DNA of 64,000 nt from the NCBI GenBank assembly GCA_963750295.1, contig CAVVPY010000008.1, forward strand, positions 310,001-374,000. Direction: 5' to 3'. Both the position numbers and the translations under genes were made by a program. This stretch comes from CAVVPY01 sp963750295. Lineage in GTDB: Bacteria; Actinomycetota; Actinomycetes; Mycobacteriales; Jatrophihabitantaceae. Shown here piece after piece: positions 20,381-31,158 of the stretch (the stretch's first letter is position 1; each line of letters starts with the position of its first letter). A model generated the notes under the pieces. The model did not search any database. It worked only from the letters and a program-made list of their open reading frames with translations, and was not told where the DNA came from.

Positions 20381-20761
20381 GTGAGCCGCGACGACGGTCC
20401 CGTCGATCCGTTCCTCGACGACCCGAGCGACCCGGCCGCCCTGCTCGATGACACCGACCCGGCGACACCGCTCAGCGACGACGAGCGTGCCGACGTCGAG
20501 GCCGACCTCGCCGAACTCGCCGAGTTCCGCGCCTCGCTCTCGCCGATCGGGGTCCACGGGATCACGGTCGAGTGCGGCGACTGCGGTGAGCAGCACTACT
20601 TCGGCTGGGAACTGATGGCTGCCAACCTGCGCGCGCTGCTCGGCGAGGGACGCACCCACGTCCACGAGCCCGCCTACTCCCCCGAGTACGACAGCTACGT
20701 CAGCTGGGACTACGCCCGCGGCTACACCGACGCGCTGCGAATGCTGACCAAGCGCAACTAG
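20381..20761 (+). CDS. DUF5319 family protein
   Basis: 126-aa acidic protein conserved in actinobacteria beside guaB; the M. tuberculosis neighbour Rv3412 is the same kind. The N-terminal third is Asp-rich and probably disordered. The C-terminal part has GITVECGDCGEQHYFGWELM, a CxxC pair that suggests a small metal knuckle or redox site, followed by YSPEYDSYVSWDYARGYTDAL. It starts at a GTG at 20381, divergent from guaB with a 205-bp gap in which I see no clear operator. Function is unknown. Confidence 0.8.
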   Translation: MSRDDGPVDPFLDDPSDPAALLDDTDPATPLSDDERADVEADLAELAEFRASLSPIGVHGITVECGDCGEQHYFGWELMAANLRALLGEGRTHVHEPAYSPEYDSYVSWDYARGYTDALRMLTKRN

Positions 20762-20846
20762 CTCGACCCGCTCGCCCGCACCGGCCGCTCACCCCGGGCA
20801 TGGTGCGCGCCCGAAAGATCCCGGATCGCCCAGTTCGTCCGTCGAG

Positions 20847-20877
20847 TTGACAAGAATCCCACACCGGGGCGTTACCT
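20847..20877 (+). promoter_or_regulatory. Candidate promoter for the whiB gene
   Basis: TTGACA at 20847-20852 is a perfect -35 hexamer. About 17-19 bases downstream lies CGTTACCT, which can serve as a weak -10 (best hexamer TTACCT at 20872-20877). The transcript leader would be about 75 bases before the whiB ATG. This is a pattern match only. Confidence 0.45.
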
Positions 20878-20958
20878 TTCGCGGCGCCGTTCTTTGGACA
20901 AGCAGATCACCGACCCACCGCCCGCGAGGACGGTTTGCTTGTTCGGAGGGCAGCGACG

Positions 20959-21246
20959 ATGGCCGAGGTTAGACGACTCCCCGCGCCACGCGAGGGCGAC
21001 TGGGACTGGCAGGTCAACGCGGCCTGTCGCGGGCTGGACACCGCCGAGTTCTACCACCCCGAGAACGAGCGTGGACCGTCCCGGATGAGGCGCGAGATGC
21101 GCGCCAAGGCCGTCTGCTCGGAGTGCCCGGTGCTCGAGAACTGCCTGCGTTGGGCCCTGACCGCACGCGAGCCCTACGGGGTGTGGGGCGGGCTGTCCAC
21201 CGATGAACGTGAGGCGCTGCTGACGCGGACTCAGCGCCCCGCCTGA
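20959..21246 (+). CDS. whiB3: WhiB-family iron-sulfur transcriptional regulator (WhiB3-like)
   Basis: 95-aa WhiB protein. Four Cys ligands for a 4Fe-4S cluster are in NAACRG and AVCSECPVLENC. The G[VI]WGG turn is GVWGGLSTDER, and the basic tail is short. The ATG at 20959 follows a GGAGG at about 10 bases. The upstream GTG/ATG options lack one. It is called WhiB3-like because EPYGVWGG and the neighbouring groEL1 match the mycobacterial whiB3 locus. WhiB proteins act with the housekeeping sigma factor and respond to redox or NO through the cluster. Confidence 0.88.
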   Translation: MAEVRRLPAPREGDWDWQVNAACRGLDTAEFYHPENERGPSRMRREMRAKAVCSECPVLENCLRWALTAREPYGVWGGLSTDEREALLTRTQRPA

Positions 21247-21300
21247 CAGGTTCGAATCCCCGGCGCCTTGTAGGGGGGCGCAGGCGGGACCCGAACCATG

Positions 21301-21343
21301 ACGTTCTGCCCCGCGGCGAGTGATCGCCGCGGGGCAGAAACGT
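21301..21343. terminator. Hairpin between convergent whiB and groEL1
   Basis: ACGTTCTGCCCCGCGGCGA, loop GTGA, then TCGCCGCGGGGCAGAAACGT: arms of about 19 bp with a single-base bulge. It sits 55 bases after the whiB stop and 30 bases after the groEL1 stop codon on the other strand. It is suited to end transcription from both sides. There is no clear T-tract, as is usual in high-GC actinobacteria. Confidence 0.7.
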
Positions 21344-21372
21344 GTCTGGACGTGCGTGTCGCTGGTCGTGCC

Positions 21373-23100
<1,728 letters not shown>

Positions 23101-23406
23101 TTACTTCTCGATGATGGCGAGGACGTCGCGCGCGGACAGGACGAGGAACTCGTCGCCGGCGTACTTGACCTCGGTGCCGCCGTACTTGCTGTACAGCACG
23201 ACATCGCCAACGGCGACGTCGAGCGGAACGCGGTTGCCGTTGTCGTCGATGCGACCCGGTCCGACTGCGACGACGGTGCCCTCCTGGGGCTTCTCCTTCG
23301 CGGTGTCCGGGATGACGATGCCCGATGCCGTCGTGGTCTCGGCCTCGTTGGCCTGGACGACGATGCGGTCCTCGAGCGGCTTGATGCTGACCTTGGTGGC
23401 GGTCAC
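23101..23406 (-). CDS. groES: Co-chaperonin GroES (10 kDa)
   Basis: 101-aa Gro[28 protein letters not shown] contains the mobile loop that caps Gro[30 protein letters not shown] is the conserved C-terminal beta-strand region. The start is a GTG at 23406 behind a good AAGGGGAG. It is the first gene of the operon, under the CIRCE-containing promoter about 80 bases upstream. Confidence 0.97.
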   Translation of the reverse strand: MTATKVSIKPLEDRIVVQANEAETTTASGIVIPDTAKEKPQEGTVVAVGPGRIDDNGNRVPLDVAVGDVVLYSKYGGTEVKYAGDEFLVLSARDVLAIIEK

Positions 23407-23483
23407 GGTGGATCTCCCCTTCTCGGGCGTGAATTTCTCGACTGACGCTGGGCCGGCTGCCGTCGCGGGTGGTCAACCGTTCC

Positions 23484-23514
23484 CGAGTTAGCACTCTAGT
23501 CCGGTGAGTGCCAG
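23484..23514 (-). promoter_or_regulatory. CIRCE operator and overlapping promoter of groES-groEL1
   Basis: TTAGCACTC (23488-23496), a 9-base spacer, then GAGTGCCAG (23506-23514). The CIRCE consensus is TTAGCACTC-N9-GAGTGCTAA, so seven of nine bases match in the second arm. Read on the minus strand, CTGGCA can be the -35 and CTAACT the -10, with 17-base spacing. A repressor bound at CIRCE would therefore cover the promoter. HrcA is the known CIRCE-binding repressor. Confidence 0.88.
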
Positions 23515-23584
23515 CATTCAACGCGGGGTGGGGTGCGGCCTGGGCTGACGACGTCCGGGCGAGCGGATCTCGCCCGGACAACGC

Positions 23585-24497
23585 TCAGCCGATGCCCAGC
23601 ACCGGCCGGTTGCTGCGGATCACGCCGTCCGGGTCGACCGTCCGCTTGATGTCCTGCAGCCGCTCCAGCGCGCCCGGGGCGAACGCGTGGGCGGCGTCGG
23701 CATCGGCGCTCAGGAACGTCATGAGCGTCCGCTCGCTCAGGTGGGCGCCGAGCGCGGTAGGTGACCTCGACCGACACGAACGATCCGCCGCGCAGGATCT
23801 CGGGCAGCTCCGGCAGCGGGGGGAACCGCGTCAGGTGCGCCCAGACGGTCAGCTCGTCCGGCGCGGTCGCCGTGAGCTGCTGGAACGCCTCGAGCACCGG
23901 GCGGGCCAACTCGATCGGCCACATCAACCGGCCGCCGTAGATGTGCGGCGCCGGGAACAGGGTGCACTCGACCGAGGTGATGATGGCGAAGTCACCGCCA
24001 CCGCCGCACAGCGCCCAGAACAGGTCGAGGTCGCTTGCAGCGGTGATCCGGCGCAGCTCACCGGTCGCGTCGACCGCCTCGAAGGCCACGACGTTGTGCG
24101 CGGCCACCCCGTGCGCGCGGCCGAACCAGCTCAGCCCGCCGCTCACGGTGTAACCGACGACGGACGGGTCGGGGTTGCTGCCGACGAGGCCGGTCAGCCC
24201 GGACGGCGCCGTGCGGGCGAGCAGCTCGCCCCACTTGACCCCGGCGCCGACGCGCGCGACGCGTCGATCGACGTCGATCTCGAGGTCCTGCAGGGCGCGG
24301 GTGCGAAGGAGGACGGTGCCGGACAGCGCGGACGGTCACGACGGCGACCGGCTGCTGGTCGACGGTCAGCGCCCAGGGCAGCCGGTGCGCGTCCAGTCAG
24401 GGTCGCCCGGTGCGTGCACCAGTCCCGGCAGGATCGCACCGAGCTCGGCGACGGCAGCCGCATCGGCGGCGTCGGCGGGAGAGAGGGTAGCGGTCAT
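23585..24497 (-). pseudogene. Decayed FAD-linked oxidase (berberine-bridge type)
   Basis: Pieces of one FAD-binding oxidoreductase lie in order but in different frames. A proper start (ATG 24497 with GAGGAG) gives MTATLSPADAADAAAVAEL and GLVHAPGDPDW. The frame shifts near 24388 and LPWALTVDQQPVAVVTV follows. The flavin-attachment region normally next is missing, and a third frame resumes with GTVLLRTRALQDLEIDVD, GYTVSGGLSWFGRAHG and LFWALCGGGGDFAIITSVE. After VSVEVTYRA the frame shifts again, with a large deletion, to the last part (QDIKRTVDPDGVIRSNRPVL) ending at a TGA at 23585. Intact relatives are about 450 aa. It lies inside the conserved groES-tsaD interval. Confidence 0.8.
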
Positions 24498-24588
24498 CAC
24501 GGGCTCCTCGGTTCGGACGTCGGTCGGTGGCCTCGACTGCGACCGCCGGCGACGTGTCGTCGAATTGCGCCGGCTCGGGTGCGGATGA

Positions 24589-27573
24589 TCAGTTCCTGGC
24601 TGCGCGTGGTGACGGCAGTTGCTCGTAGTGGGCACCGTCGACGTCGAGGCGGAACACGCGTTTGCCCCGCGCCGCTCTGGGCACGCCCTTCTTCTGCAGC
24701 TCGCGCCAGATCGGCCGCATCCACGTCGTCAGCGGGATGGACGCGACGACCTGGACGTAGCGCGGACGCTGGGACCGCGGCAGCCGATCGAAGACCTTGT
24801 CGAGTTGAGCGGGACTGACATCGGCGTCGGGCAGGACGGTCATCGCGCCGACGAGGATGTCGGTGTCGCCCTCGCTCACGCCGTAGGCGACGACCAGATC
24901 CGACCCGGGCAGGCTGCCGAGGCAGAAGCGTGTCCCGGCCGGCAGCACCGGCCCGTGCTCGGTCTCGAGCACCTCGTCCAGCGAGCCGACGAGCCAGTGG
25001 TCGCCCTGCTCGTCGCGCAGGAACAGGTCGCCGCTGGAGCGCCACGCGTCGCCGACGGCGAACACCCCGCGCAGCGGCGTCCCGATCACGAGGTCGGCGG
25101 GCGCGACCCGGGTCAGCAGCAGCCCGACCTCGTCGGCGAGGCATTCGCGTGCCACCCCGTTACTGGTCTGCTCCAGTTCGTGGGCGACCAGGTCGTAGGC
25201 CGCAACGCGGACCTCGGCCGTGCCCGGGATGGGGCGACCCATCGAGCCGGGCTTCTGCCCGGTCAGGTTGGCCAGGATCGCCTCGCCCTCGGCCGAGGCG
25301 TAGAACTCGAGGATGCGGGTGTCCGGGAACCGTTCGGCGACCCGCGTCCAGAGATTGCGGGGCATGCCCGAGCCCAGGAACATCCGGATCGGATGGTGCT
25401 GCTCGTTGCGGTGGGACGGCGCGTAGGTGAGCTCCCGCAGCGAGGTCCACGTGTAGGACACGTGCGTCGCGCCGTAGCGGCGCACCTCGTCCCAGAACGT
25501 GTCGGGGTCGGTCGCGGTCGCCATCGCGAAGCGCGCGCCGCCGGCCACCGCACCGCCGACCGACATCAGCAACGCCGACGAGTGGTGGATCGGCGTGACG
25601 CTGTAGACGGTGTCGCTCGGCTTGAGGGCGGCCGCGCTCGCCGTCCCGAGGGCCGAGAGCGCCCAGCGCTTGTTGGTGATCTGCACCGCCCTCGTCCCAG
25701 CGCCCTCGCTGGTGAACACGACGAAGGCGACGTCCTCGGCCCGGTGCGGATTCGGCTGGTACCAGGCGGGAACCTCGACCTGGTCGGGGTCGATGCGTTC
25801 CATGTCGATCACGCCGTCGGGAAGATCGCGCTCGTCCGCGCCGCCGCCGAGCACGCACCACTGCACGGACTCGAGGGACTGCCCAGCGTGGTCAGGGTCG
25901 GAGATCACCCAGCTGATCCGGCCGAGGCCCGCCTCGCGGGCCAGGTCACCGTCGGGGCGAAGCAGCACCGCGGTCGCGCCGAGGCGGCTGAGCGCGGCGA
26001 CCACGGTGAACGCGCTCGGCCGGGTGCTCATCAGCACGCCCACGCGATCGCCGGGACGGATCCCGACCTCGATCAGGCCCTTGGCGACGCTGTCGACGCG
26101 GTATTTCACCTCGTGCTGGCGGTAGGCGCGATCACCGAAGAGGAAGCAGATCTCCTCGGGGGACTTGCGCGCCTGCTCGTCCAGCAACAACCCGAGACTG
26201 ATCCGGGTGGACGGATCGAGCTGCTCGAGGCGGGCCAGCCGGGGCAACTGCGACGGCGCGTCCTGCACCAGGCTCTGCGCGGCGTGTACCGCGCGGCGGG
26301 CTGTCCCGAACATCAACCGGGTGGCGCCGATACCGAACTCGCCTGCCTGGGCGAGTGCCGCCGCCCCGCCGGTCACGCGCGCGGGCTTGATCGTCTCGGC
26401 CTGCTCTGCCGGGATGACCGTCGCGGGCAACTCCTGCGTCCCGGTGCGCCAGGCGATCCACCCCGACACCGCCGGCCAGGTGCGGGTCATCGCGGTCGAG
26501 CCGACGACCAGGCCGAAGTGCCCGGCCCGCAGCGTCATCTCGTACACGTCCGCGCGAGGTGCGGCCCGCCGGATGGCGCGCACCGAGTCGGGGTGTCCGA
26601 TCGTGTCCACCGAGCCGACCACCGTCATGATCGGGCACTCGATGTCGGCCAGCGTCACCAGCCGGTCACCGACGGTGAAACCGCCTTCGAGCATCCGGTT
26701 GTGGACGAGGTACTGCTCGAGGATCTCGGCGATCGCCGGTCCGCTCCACGCCGTCCAGCCTTCGGACTCGAGGAAGCGGCGCTGGCGTTCGCGCGGCAGC
26801 AGGGCGTCACGATCGTGCAGCGCCAGCAGGAACTGGACGCGGCCCTGGACCGACTTGGCCGGGGTGAGCAGCTTGAAGCCGAGGCGGCTGGCCCAGCCCG
26901 GCAGCGCGAGCTTGCGCAGCAGCCCGCTGTCGATCAGCCCGGTCGCGAGCCTGGCCGCGGCTTCGGGTGAGAGCGGGATCGGCAGGGGCGCGCGCGAGTC
27001 GACCGGCGAGCCGAAGGTGACCAGCGAGTCGATGCCGTCGCCGCGCCGGAACGCGGCGGTCTGGTAGGCGAACATGCCGCCCTGCGAATAGCCGGCGAGC
27101 ACCACGTTCTGCCCGGTCGCCTCGATGACTCGGTCGATCGCGTCGCTGACGGCGAGGACGTGGTCGGTGAGGGTCCGTTCGAGGCCGCCGGGGTCGCGAT
27201 CCGGGTGGCCGAAGTCGACGACCCAGGTGTCGATGCCGTCCTTGTGCAATGCCGTGACCGCGGACGAGCTCGGCGAGACGTCCCATACCTCGGTGGTCAG
27301 CATCAACGGCGGGATCAGCAGGATCGGCGCGGCACCCGGGGGCACGTCGTCGGCAAAGTAGTGACGCAGCCGATAGTTGAGTTGTTCGGCCTTGACCGTG
27401 AACGGCGAGGAGCTCTCGCCCGTCTCGAGACCGCCGAACCGGATCACCTCGGCTGCGTTACGTGCCGTGGCGCCCAGGCGGCGGGCGAATCCGATCGCGC
27501 CGGCCGGTCCGGGTACAGCCACCCCTCGCCTTCGACTCGTCGCCTCGTGCTTGTGCTCGTCCGTGTCTGCCAC
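24589..27573 (-). CDS. PhaC-like alpha/beta hydrolase fused to an acyl-adenylating (ANL) domain
   Basis: About 994 aa. Residues roughly 25-400 form a hydrolase like the class-I/III PHA synthase fold: LLIPPLMLTTEVWDVSP, WVVDFGHPD, a nucleophile elbow AGYSQGGMFA and a late Asp/His region (SVDTIGHPD, RAGHFGLVVG). Residues about 450-994 are an AMP-binding domain with FLFGDRAYRQHEV, FLGSGMPRNLW, EFYASAEGE and GDLFLRDEQGDHWLVGSLDEV. Its P-loop reads FTSEGAGTRAVQITN, so the usual Gly-Thr and Lys are altered and adenylation is doubtful. The GTG at 27573 was chosen because the frame upstream is arginine-rich, but the start is uncertain. A role in fatty-acid, wax or polyester metabolism is inferred. 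Confidence 0.8.
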   Translation of the reverse strand: MADTDEHKHEATSRRRGVAVPGPAGAIGFARRLGATARNAAEVIRFGGLETGESSSPFTVKAEQLNYRLRHYFADDVPPGAAPILLIPPLMLTTEVWDVSPSSSAVTALHKDGIDTWVVDFGHPDRDPGGLERTLTDHVLAVSDAIDRVIEATGQNVVLAGYSQGGMFAYQTAAFRRGDGIDSLVTFGSPVDSRAPLPIPLSPEAAARLATGLIDSGLLRKLALPGWASRLGFKLLTPAKSVQGRVQFLLALHDRDALLPRERQRRFLESEGWTAWSGPAIAEILEQYLVHNRMLEGGFTVGDRLVTLADIECPIMTVVGSVDTIGHPDSVRAIRRAAPRADVYEMTLRAGHFGLVVGSTAMTRTWPAVSGWIAWRTGTQELPATVIPAEQAETIKPARVTGGAAALAQAGEFGIGATRLMFGTARRAVHAAQSLVQDAPSQLPRLARLEQLDPSTRISLGLLLDEQARKSPEEICFLFGDRAYRQHEVKYRVDSVAKGLIEVGIRPGDRVGVLMSTRPSAFTVVAALSRLGATAVLLRPDGDLAREAGLGRISWVISDPDHAGQSLESVQWCVLGGGADERDLPDGVIDMERIDPDQVEVPAWYQPNPHRAEDVAFVVFTSEGAGTRAVQITNKRWALSALGTASAAALKPSDTVYSVTPIHHSSALLMSVGGAVAGGARFAMATATDPDTFWDEVRRYGATHVSYTWTSLRELTYAPSHRNEQHHPIRMFLGSGMPRNLWTRVAERFPDTRILEFYASAEGEAILANLTGQKPGSMGRPIPGTAEVRVAAYDLVAHELEQTSNGVARECLADEVGLLLTRVAPADLVIGTPLRGVFAVGDAWRSSGDLFLRDEQGDHWLVGSLDEVLETEHGPVLPAGTRFCLGSLPGSDLVVAYGVSEGDTDILVGAMTVLPDADVSPAQLDKVFDRLPRSQRPRYVQVVASIPLTTWMRPIWRELQKKGVPRAARGKRVFRLDVDGAHYEQLPSPRAARN

Positions 27574-27638
27574 GTGTTGCACTGTGCTGGTCGTATCCCG
27601 CGGAGGCAAGTGGCCCGGCCGCTCGCCGGACCCGGATC

Positions 27639-27860
27639 TCAGTCGCGCGGCACCGGCTCGAAGGACCACGCGTGCGGCGGGCGGTCGACGAGGACGGCCG
27701 GGACGTCGCCGATGCCACGACCGGTCGGGTCGATCACGACGACGCGGGCGTCAGCGCTGCGGTACACCGCCGCAGCAGCGTCGGCCTGCTCGCAGACCAG
27801 TGCGACCAGTTCGTCCAGCCGCCCGTCGGCGGCGCGGGCCTCCCACATCACGGTGCCCAT
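27639..27860 (-). CDS. Small conserved protein downstream of tsaD
   Basis: 73 aa, starting MGTVMWEARAADGRLDELVALV and ending HAWSFEPVPRD. It starts at an ATG 17 bases after the tsaD stop on the same strand. Its codon pattern looks coding, with GC-rich third positions. I recognise no family. ARVVVIDPTGRGIGDVP suggests a compact alpha/beta fold. It may be co-transcribed with the t6A genes. Confidence 0.6.
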   Translation of the reverse strand: MGTVMWEARAADGRLDELVALVCEQADAAAAVYRSADARVVVIDPTGRGIGDVPAVLVDRPPHAWSFEPVPRD

Positions 27861-27876
27861 GGCGCCCAGTCTGCCC

Positions 27877-28905
27877 TCAGACCAGCACGTCGGTGATCGG
27901 CAACGCCGAGTCGGCCGGCAGGTCCAACCGCGACGGGGTTGCGCCGTGGGCCACGAGCTGCGCGCCGAGCGCGGCCACCATCGCTCCGTTGTCGGTGCAC
28001 AGCCCGGGACGGGGGACGCGCAGGTGCAGGCCGGCGTCGGTGCAGCGTTGCTCGGCGAGCGCGCGCAGCCGTGAGTTCGCCGCGACCCCGCCGCCGATAA
28101 CGAGATGTTCCACCCCGTGCTCCCGCGCCGCGCGTACGGCCTTCTCGGTGAGGACGTCGACCACCGCCTCCTGGAAACTCGCGGCCACGTCGGCGACCGG
28201 CACCGGCTCGCCCGCGCGTTCGCGGGCCTCGACCCAGCGCGCGACGGCCGTCTTCAGGCCGGCGAAGGAGAACCGGTAGCCGTCCTCGCGCATCGCGCGC
28301 GGGAAGGCGATCGCCGCGGGGTCGCCGTCGCGGGCGAGCCGGTCGATCGGCGGGCCGCCGGGGAACGGCAGTCCGAGCAGCCGCGCGACCTTGTCGTAGG
28401 CCTCCCCGGCCGCGTCGTCGACTGTCGCGCCGAGTTCGGTCAATTCCTCGCCGCCGATCCGCGGGACCAGCAACAGCGACGAATGGCCGCCCGACACCAG
28501 CAGGGCGATGCACGGTTCGGCGAGCGGCCCGTGCTCGAGCAGGTCGACCGCGACGTGCGCCGAAAGGTGATTCACGCCGTAGAGCGGTTTGCCGAGCGCC
28601 AGCGCGTAGGCCTTCGCCGCGGCCACGCCGACGAGCAGCGCCCCGGCCAGGCCCGGGCCTGCCGTGACGGCGACGGCATCCACGTCCTGGGCTGTGACCC
28701 CGGCGGTGTCGAGGGCGCGATGGATCGTCGGCACCATCGCCTCCAGATGTGCCCTGCTGGCCACCTCGGGGACGACCCCGCCGAAGCGGGCGTGTTCGTC
28801 CACGCTGGAGGCGATCGCGTCGGCGAGCAGGGTCGTCCCGCGGACGAGGCCGATCCCCGTCTCGTCGCAGGACGTCTCGATGCCGAGGACGAGGGGCTCG
28901 GTCAC
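27877..28905 (-). CDS. tsaD: tRNA N6-threonylcarbamoyladenosine transferase TsaD
   Basis: 342-aa Kae1/TsaD ASKHA-fold enzyme that transfers threonylcarbamoyl to A37 of ANN-decoding tRNAs. The start [12 protein letters not shown] is diagnostic. The metal ligands are in [10 protein letters not shown] (HxxxH), and [22 protein letters not shown] and [11 protein letters not shown] are conserved. The GTG at 28905 overlaps the rimI stop (GTGA) and gives the normal length. It works with TsaB and TsaE, both encoded upstream on the same strand, and with TsaC, not seen here. Confidence 0.96.
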   Translation of the reverse strand: MTEPLVLGIETSCDETGIGLVRGTTLLADAIASSVDEHARFGGVVPEVASRAHLEAMVPTIHRALDTAGVTAQDVDAVAVTAGPGLAGALLVGVAAAKAYALALGKPLYGVNHLSAHVAVDLLEHGPLAEPCIALLVSGGHSSLLLVPRIGGEELTELGATVDDAAGEAYDKVARLLGLPFPGGPPIDRLARDGDPAAIAFPRAMREDGYRFSFAGLKTAVARWVEARERAGEPVPVADVAASFQEAVVDVLTEKAVRAAREHGVEHLVIGGGVAANSRLRALAEQRCTDAGLHLRVPRPGLCTDNGAMVAALGAQLVAHGATPSRLDLPADSALPITDVLV

Positions 28906-29381
28906 GACCGCTCCCCGTCCGCGCTCAGGTCGAGCCGCAGCACCAGCGCGTCGACCCGGCCGTGGTCGTAGTAGCCGCGCCGACGTCCGACCTCGGCGAA
29001 CCTGTTGCGCTCGTAGAGCGCGATAGCCGCGAGGTTGTCGACCCGGACTTCGAGAAACGCCTCGGCGGCGCCGCGCGAGCGGGCAGCGGCGAGCAGCGCG
29101 TCGAGCAGGCGCGCGCCGATGCCCCTGCGGCGCGCGGCGGGCACGACCCCGACCGTCAGGATCTCGGCCTGGTCGCCCGCGATGAGCACGCCCGCCCAGC
29201 CGAGCAGCGCACCGGCCTCGTCCTCGGCGGCGACGTAGCTGCGGGAGCGCGTGTCGGCGATCTCGGCCCGGTAACCGGCCGCCGTCCACGCCTCGGTCCC
29301 GAACATCTCGCGCTCGAAGGACATCAGCGCATCGACGTGCCGCGCCGTCATCGGGACGAGCGTGACCGTGTCGCCGGTCAC
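28902..29381 (-). CDS. rimI: Ribosomal protein S18-alanine N-acetyltransferase
   Basis: 159-aa GNAT enzyme. The acetyl-CoA loop is [15 protein letters not shown], and the RimI-type C-terminus shows [30 protein letters not shown]. It acetylates the N-terminus of S18 in well-studied bacteria. Starts at a GTG at 29381 overlapping the tsaB stop (GTGA), and its own stop overlaps the tsaD GTG. The tsaB-rimI-tsaD order is the usual one. Confidence 0.92.
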   Translation of the reverse strand: MTGDTVTLVPMTARHVDALMSFEREMFGTEAWTAAGYRAEIADTRSRSYVAAEDEAGALLGWAGVLIAGDQAEILTVGVVPAARRRGIGARLLDALLAAARSRGAAEAFLEVRVDNLAAIALYERNRFAEVGRRRGYYDHGRVDALVLRLDLSADGERS

Positions 29382-30046
29382 GGGGTCACCGTTTTCCGTG
29401 TCGCTGACGCAATGGCGTCGGGTCGGCGCAGGTAGCGCGGGGTCAGCTGCTCGGACGGCGCACCGCTACAGATCCGGTCGGCTGCGCGCGCCACGAGGTC
29501 GGCTGGGACGGGGAAATCTCCGTCGTGCAGCGTGGCCCCGGCGAACAGGTCTTGGTAGAGGCGCGCGCCGGCGCCCGCGAGGTCGGCGTGGCCGGTGATC
29601 GCGACGTCGGCCGGGCGGGACACGTGTGGCCCGTCGACGCGCGCACCGTCCCGGTTGTACCGCGCCCAGTAGACCTCCTTGCGCCGCGCGTCGGTGAGGA
29701 CGAGCCGCGGACGCACGCCGGCCGCGATGGCGTCGAGTGAGCACACGCCGTACGCGGGGATGGCGAGCACGTCGGCGAGGACGGCCGCCGTCACCAGGCC
29801 CACCCGCAACCCGGTGTAGGGACCGGGGCCGGTGCCGGCGACGACGGCGGCCAGCTCGCCCGGACCGATGGTGACCGCGCGCAGGCACCTGTCGATGAGC
29901 GGGGCGAGGTTCTCGCCGTGCCCGCGGGCGTCGATGACGCGGTGCTCGGCGAGCGTGCGCGGCCGCCGGTCCGGGTCACGTTCGTCGACCTCGACGACGG
30001 CGGCGCTCACCGCTGGCGAGGAGGTGTCGAGGCCGAGGACGAGCAC
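29378..30046 (-). CDS. tsaB: tRNA threonylcarbamoyladenosine biosynthesis protein TsaB
   Basis: 222-aa ASKHA-fold partner of TsaD. It begins [18 protein letters not shown], with the typical [13 protein letters not shown] and [20 protein letters not shown] blocks. TsaB has no catalytic HxxxH and acts by dimerising with TsaD. It starts at a GTG at 30046. A 60-bp gap separates it from the hypothetical gene upstream, so the tsa genes are interrupted here. Confidence 0.95.
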   Translation of the reverse strand: MLVLGLDTSSPAVSAAVVEVDERDPDRRPRTLAEHRVIDARGHGENLAPLIDRCLRAVTIGPGELAAVVAGTGPGPYTGLRVGLVTAAVLADVLAIPAYGVCSLDAIAAGVRPRLVLTDARRKEVYWARYNRDGARVDGPHVSRPADVAITGHADLAGAGARLYQDLFAGATLHDGDFPVPADLVARAADRICSGAPSEQLTPRYLRRPDAIASATRKTVTP

Positions 30047-30106
30047 GATGTGCCAGCCTAGGACGTGCGGGCCTGCTCCCGCTCGCGCCGGGCAGGTGGC
30101 GCTGGG

Positions 30107-30856
30107 TCAGTGCCGCGGGTCGGGCACCAGCACGGCCCGCGCCTGCTCGATCGTCAGCGCGTGGACGGTCGCCGGGCCGGTGAGCGGTGCCGGGTCGATA
30201 TCGGTCCAGGTCGCGCCGCCGTCGAGACTGAACTGGGCGTGCCACGACACCTGCAAGGTGATCGTCATCGGACCGCTCGTGCGGTAGGTGTGCCCGGCGT
30301 ACCCGTCGCACTGGGCCGTGTGGCACGGATCAGATTCGCGGTACACCCGGCCGGGATCGGCGGTGGTCTCGCGCTGCCCGTCGCCGTAGTCCCAGTCCGC
30401 GTGATCGAACCCGATGCGCAGCGCGACGCGCTGCCCGACGACGGTCACCGTCGGCAGCCGGCGCGCGCGTGCCGTGGCGGCCCACAGCACGGCTTCGGCG
30501 TTGACCAGGCCGCGGTGGTCCCACGCGGTGCCGACGGCGACGGTCGGCAGCAGGCGCAGCGCCTGGTCGCGAAGCGCCGCCAGGTTGGGTGCGGGCTGCG
30601 CGGAGGCAGGACACCAGACGGTCTGCAGCACCCAGTGCCCGTTCTGGCGCACGAGGGTCGCGAACGCGGCGACGACGGTGCGTCGGCGCGAGCCGGGACT
30701 TCGCTGCAGGCAGGTGAGCGGAGTGCCGCACGTCCCGAAATCCCATTGCAGGGGACTGCGTGCCGTAGCCGGCGTCCCGCACTTCACCACCCGAGTCGGC
30801 GGAGCGTTACTCGGACCAGACTGGATGGCCGCTCGATGCCGCACCCCGGTACACAC
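30107..30856 (-). CDS. Hypothetical protein with a PKD-like DYGDG segment
   Basis: 249 aa as read from 30856. The C-terminal half is protein-like: LPTVTVVGQRVALRIGFDHA, DYGDGQRETT, then YAGHTYRTSGPMTITLQVSWHAQFSLDGGATW. A polarity of surface strands and DxGDG is seen in PKD/Ig-like extracellular domains, often in secreted actinobacterial proteins. The first 50 residues look unlike a signal peptide, so the true N-terminus may be different or lost. It lies between tsaB and the lipoprotein genes in the interrupted tsa interval. Confidence 0.5.
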   Translation of the reverse strand: MCTGVRHRAAIQSGPSNAPPTRVVKCGTPATARSPLQWDFGTCGTPLTCLQRSPGSRRRTVVAAFATLVRQNGHWVLQTVWCPASAQPAPNLAALRDQALRLLPTVAVGTAWDHRGLVNAEAVLWAATARARRLPTVTVVGQRVALRIGFDHADWDYGDGQRETTADPGRVYRESDPCHTAQCDGYAGHTYRTSGPMTITLQVSWHAQFSLDGGATWTDIDPAPLTGPATVHALTIEQARAVLVPDPRH

Positions 30857-31158
30857 TTCCCGTCGACAAGACGCCGCGATGAATTCCGCTAGCGTCCATC
30901 ACCAGCGTGACCAGCACGGCGTCCGCCTGCGGCGCCTGCGCGAGCAGATGGACGTCACGCCAAGAGCAGCAGCCGCTAGCAACCGAGGACCGCACATCGC
31001 CGACTTCATGCGACTAGCTCTCAGATCAATCAGGAACCATCCAACTGTGACCGTCCAGATGAGCGACACCTCAAACCGCTCGCCTGTCGTGTGCCTCGTC
31101 TGCCCGACAAAAGTCCGGCATTGTCAATTTGTTCATATGACGAGCAACATCGACGATG
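30857..31158. other. Non-coding stretch of lower GC
   Basis: 302 bases with no convincing gene on either strand. Base use looks less GC-rich than the surroundings, for example TCAGATCAATCAGGAACC near 31020. It is bordered by weak or damaged genes and may be the scar of an insertion or deletion. Confidence 0.4.

Noticed and set aside
20762..20934. A sigD-like sigma factor expected here from the mycobacterial order
   Set aside because: No frame in this interval encodes one; only a promoter-like sequence is seen.
21247..21270. GGTTCGAATCCCC looks like the T-arm of a tRNA
   Set aside because: The flanking bases do not form a 5-bp T-stem, and the region upstream is the whiB coding end with no acceptor, D or anticodon arms.
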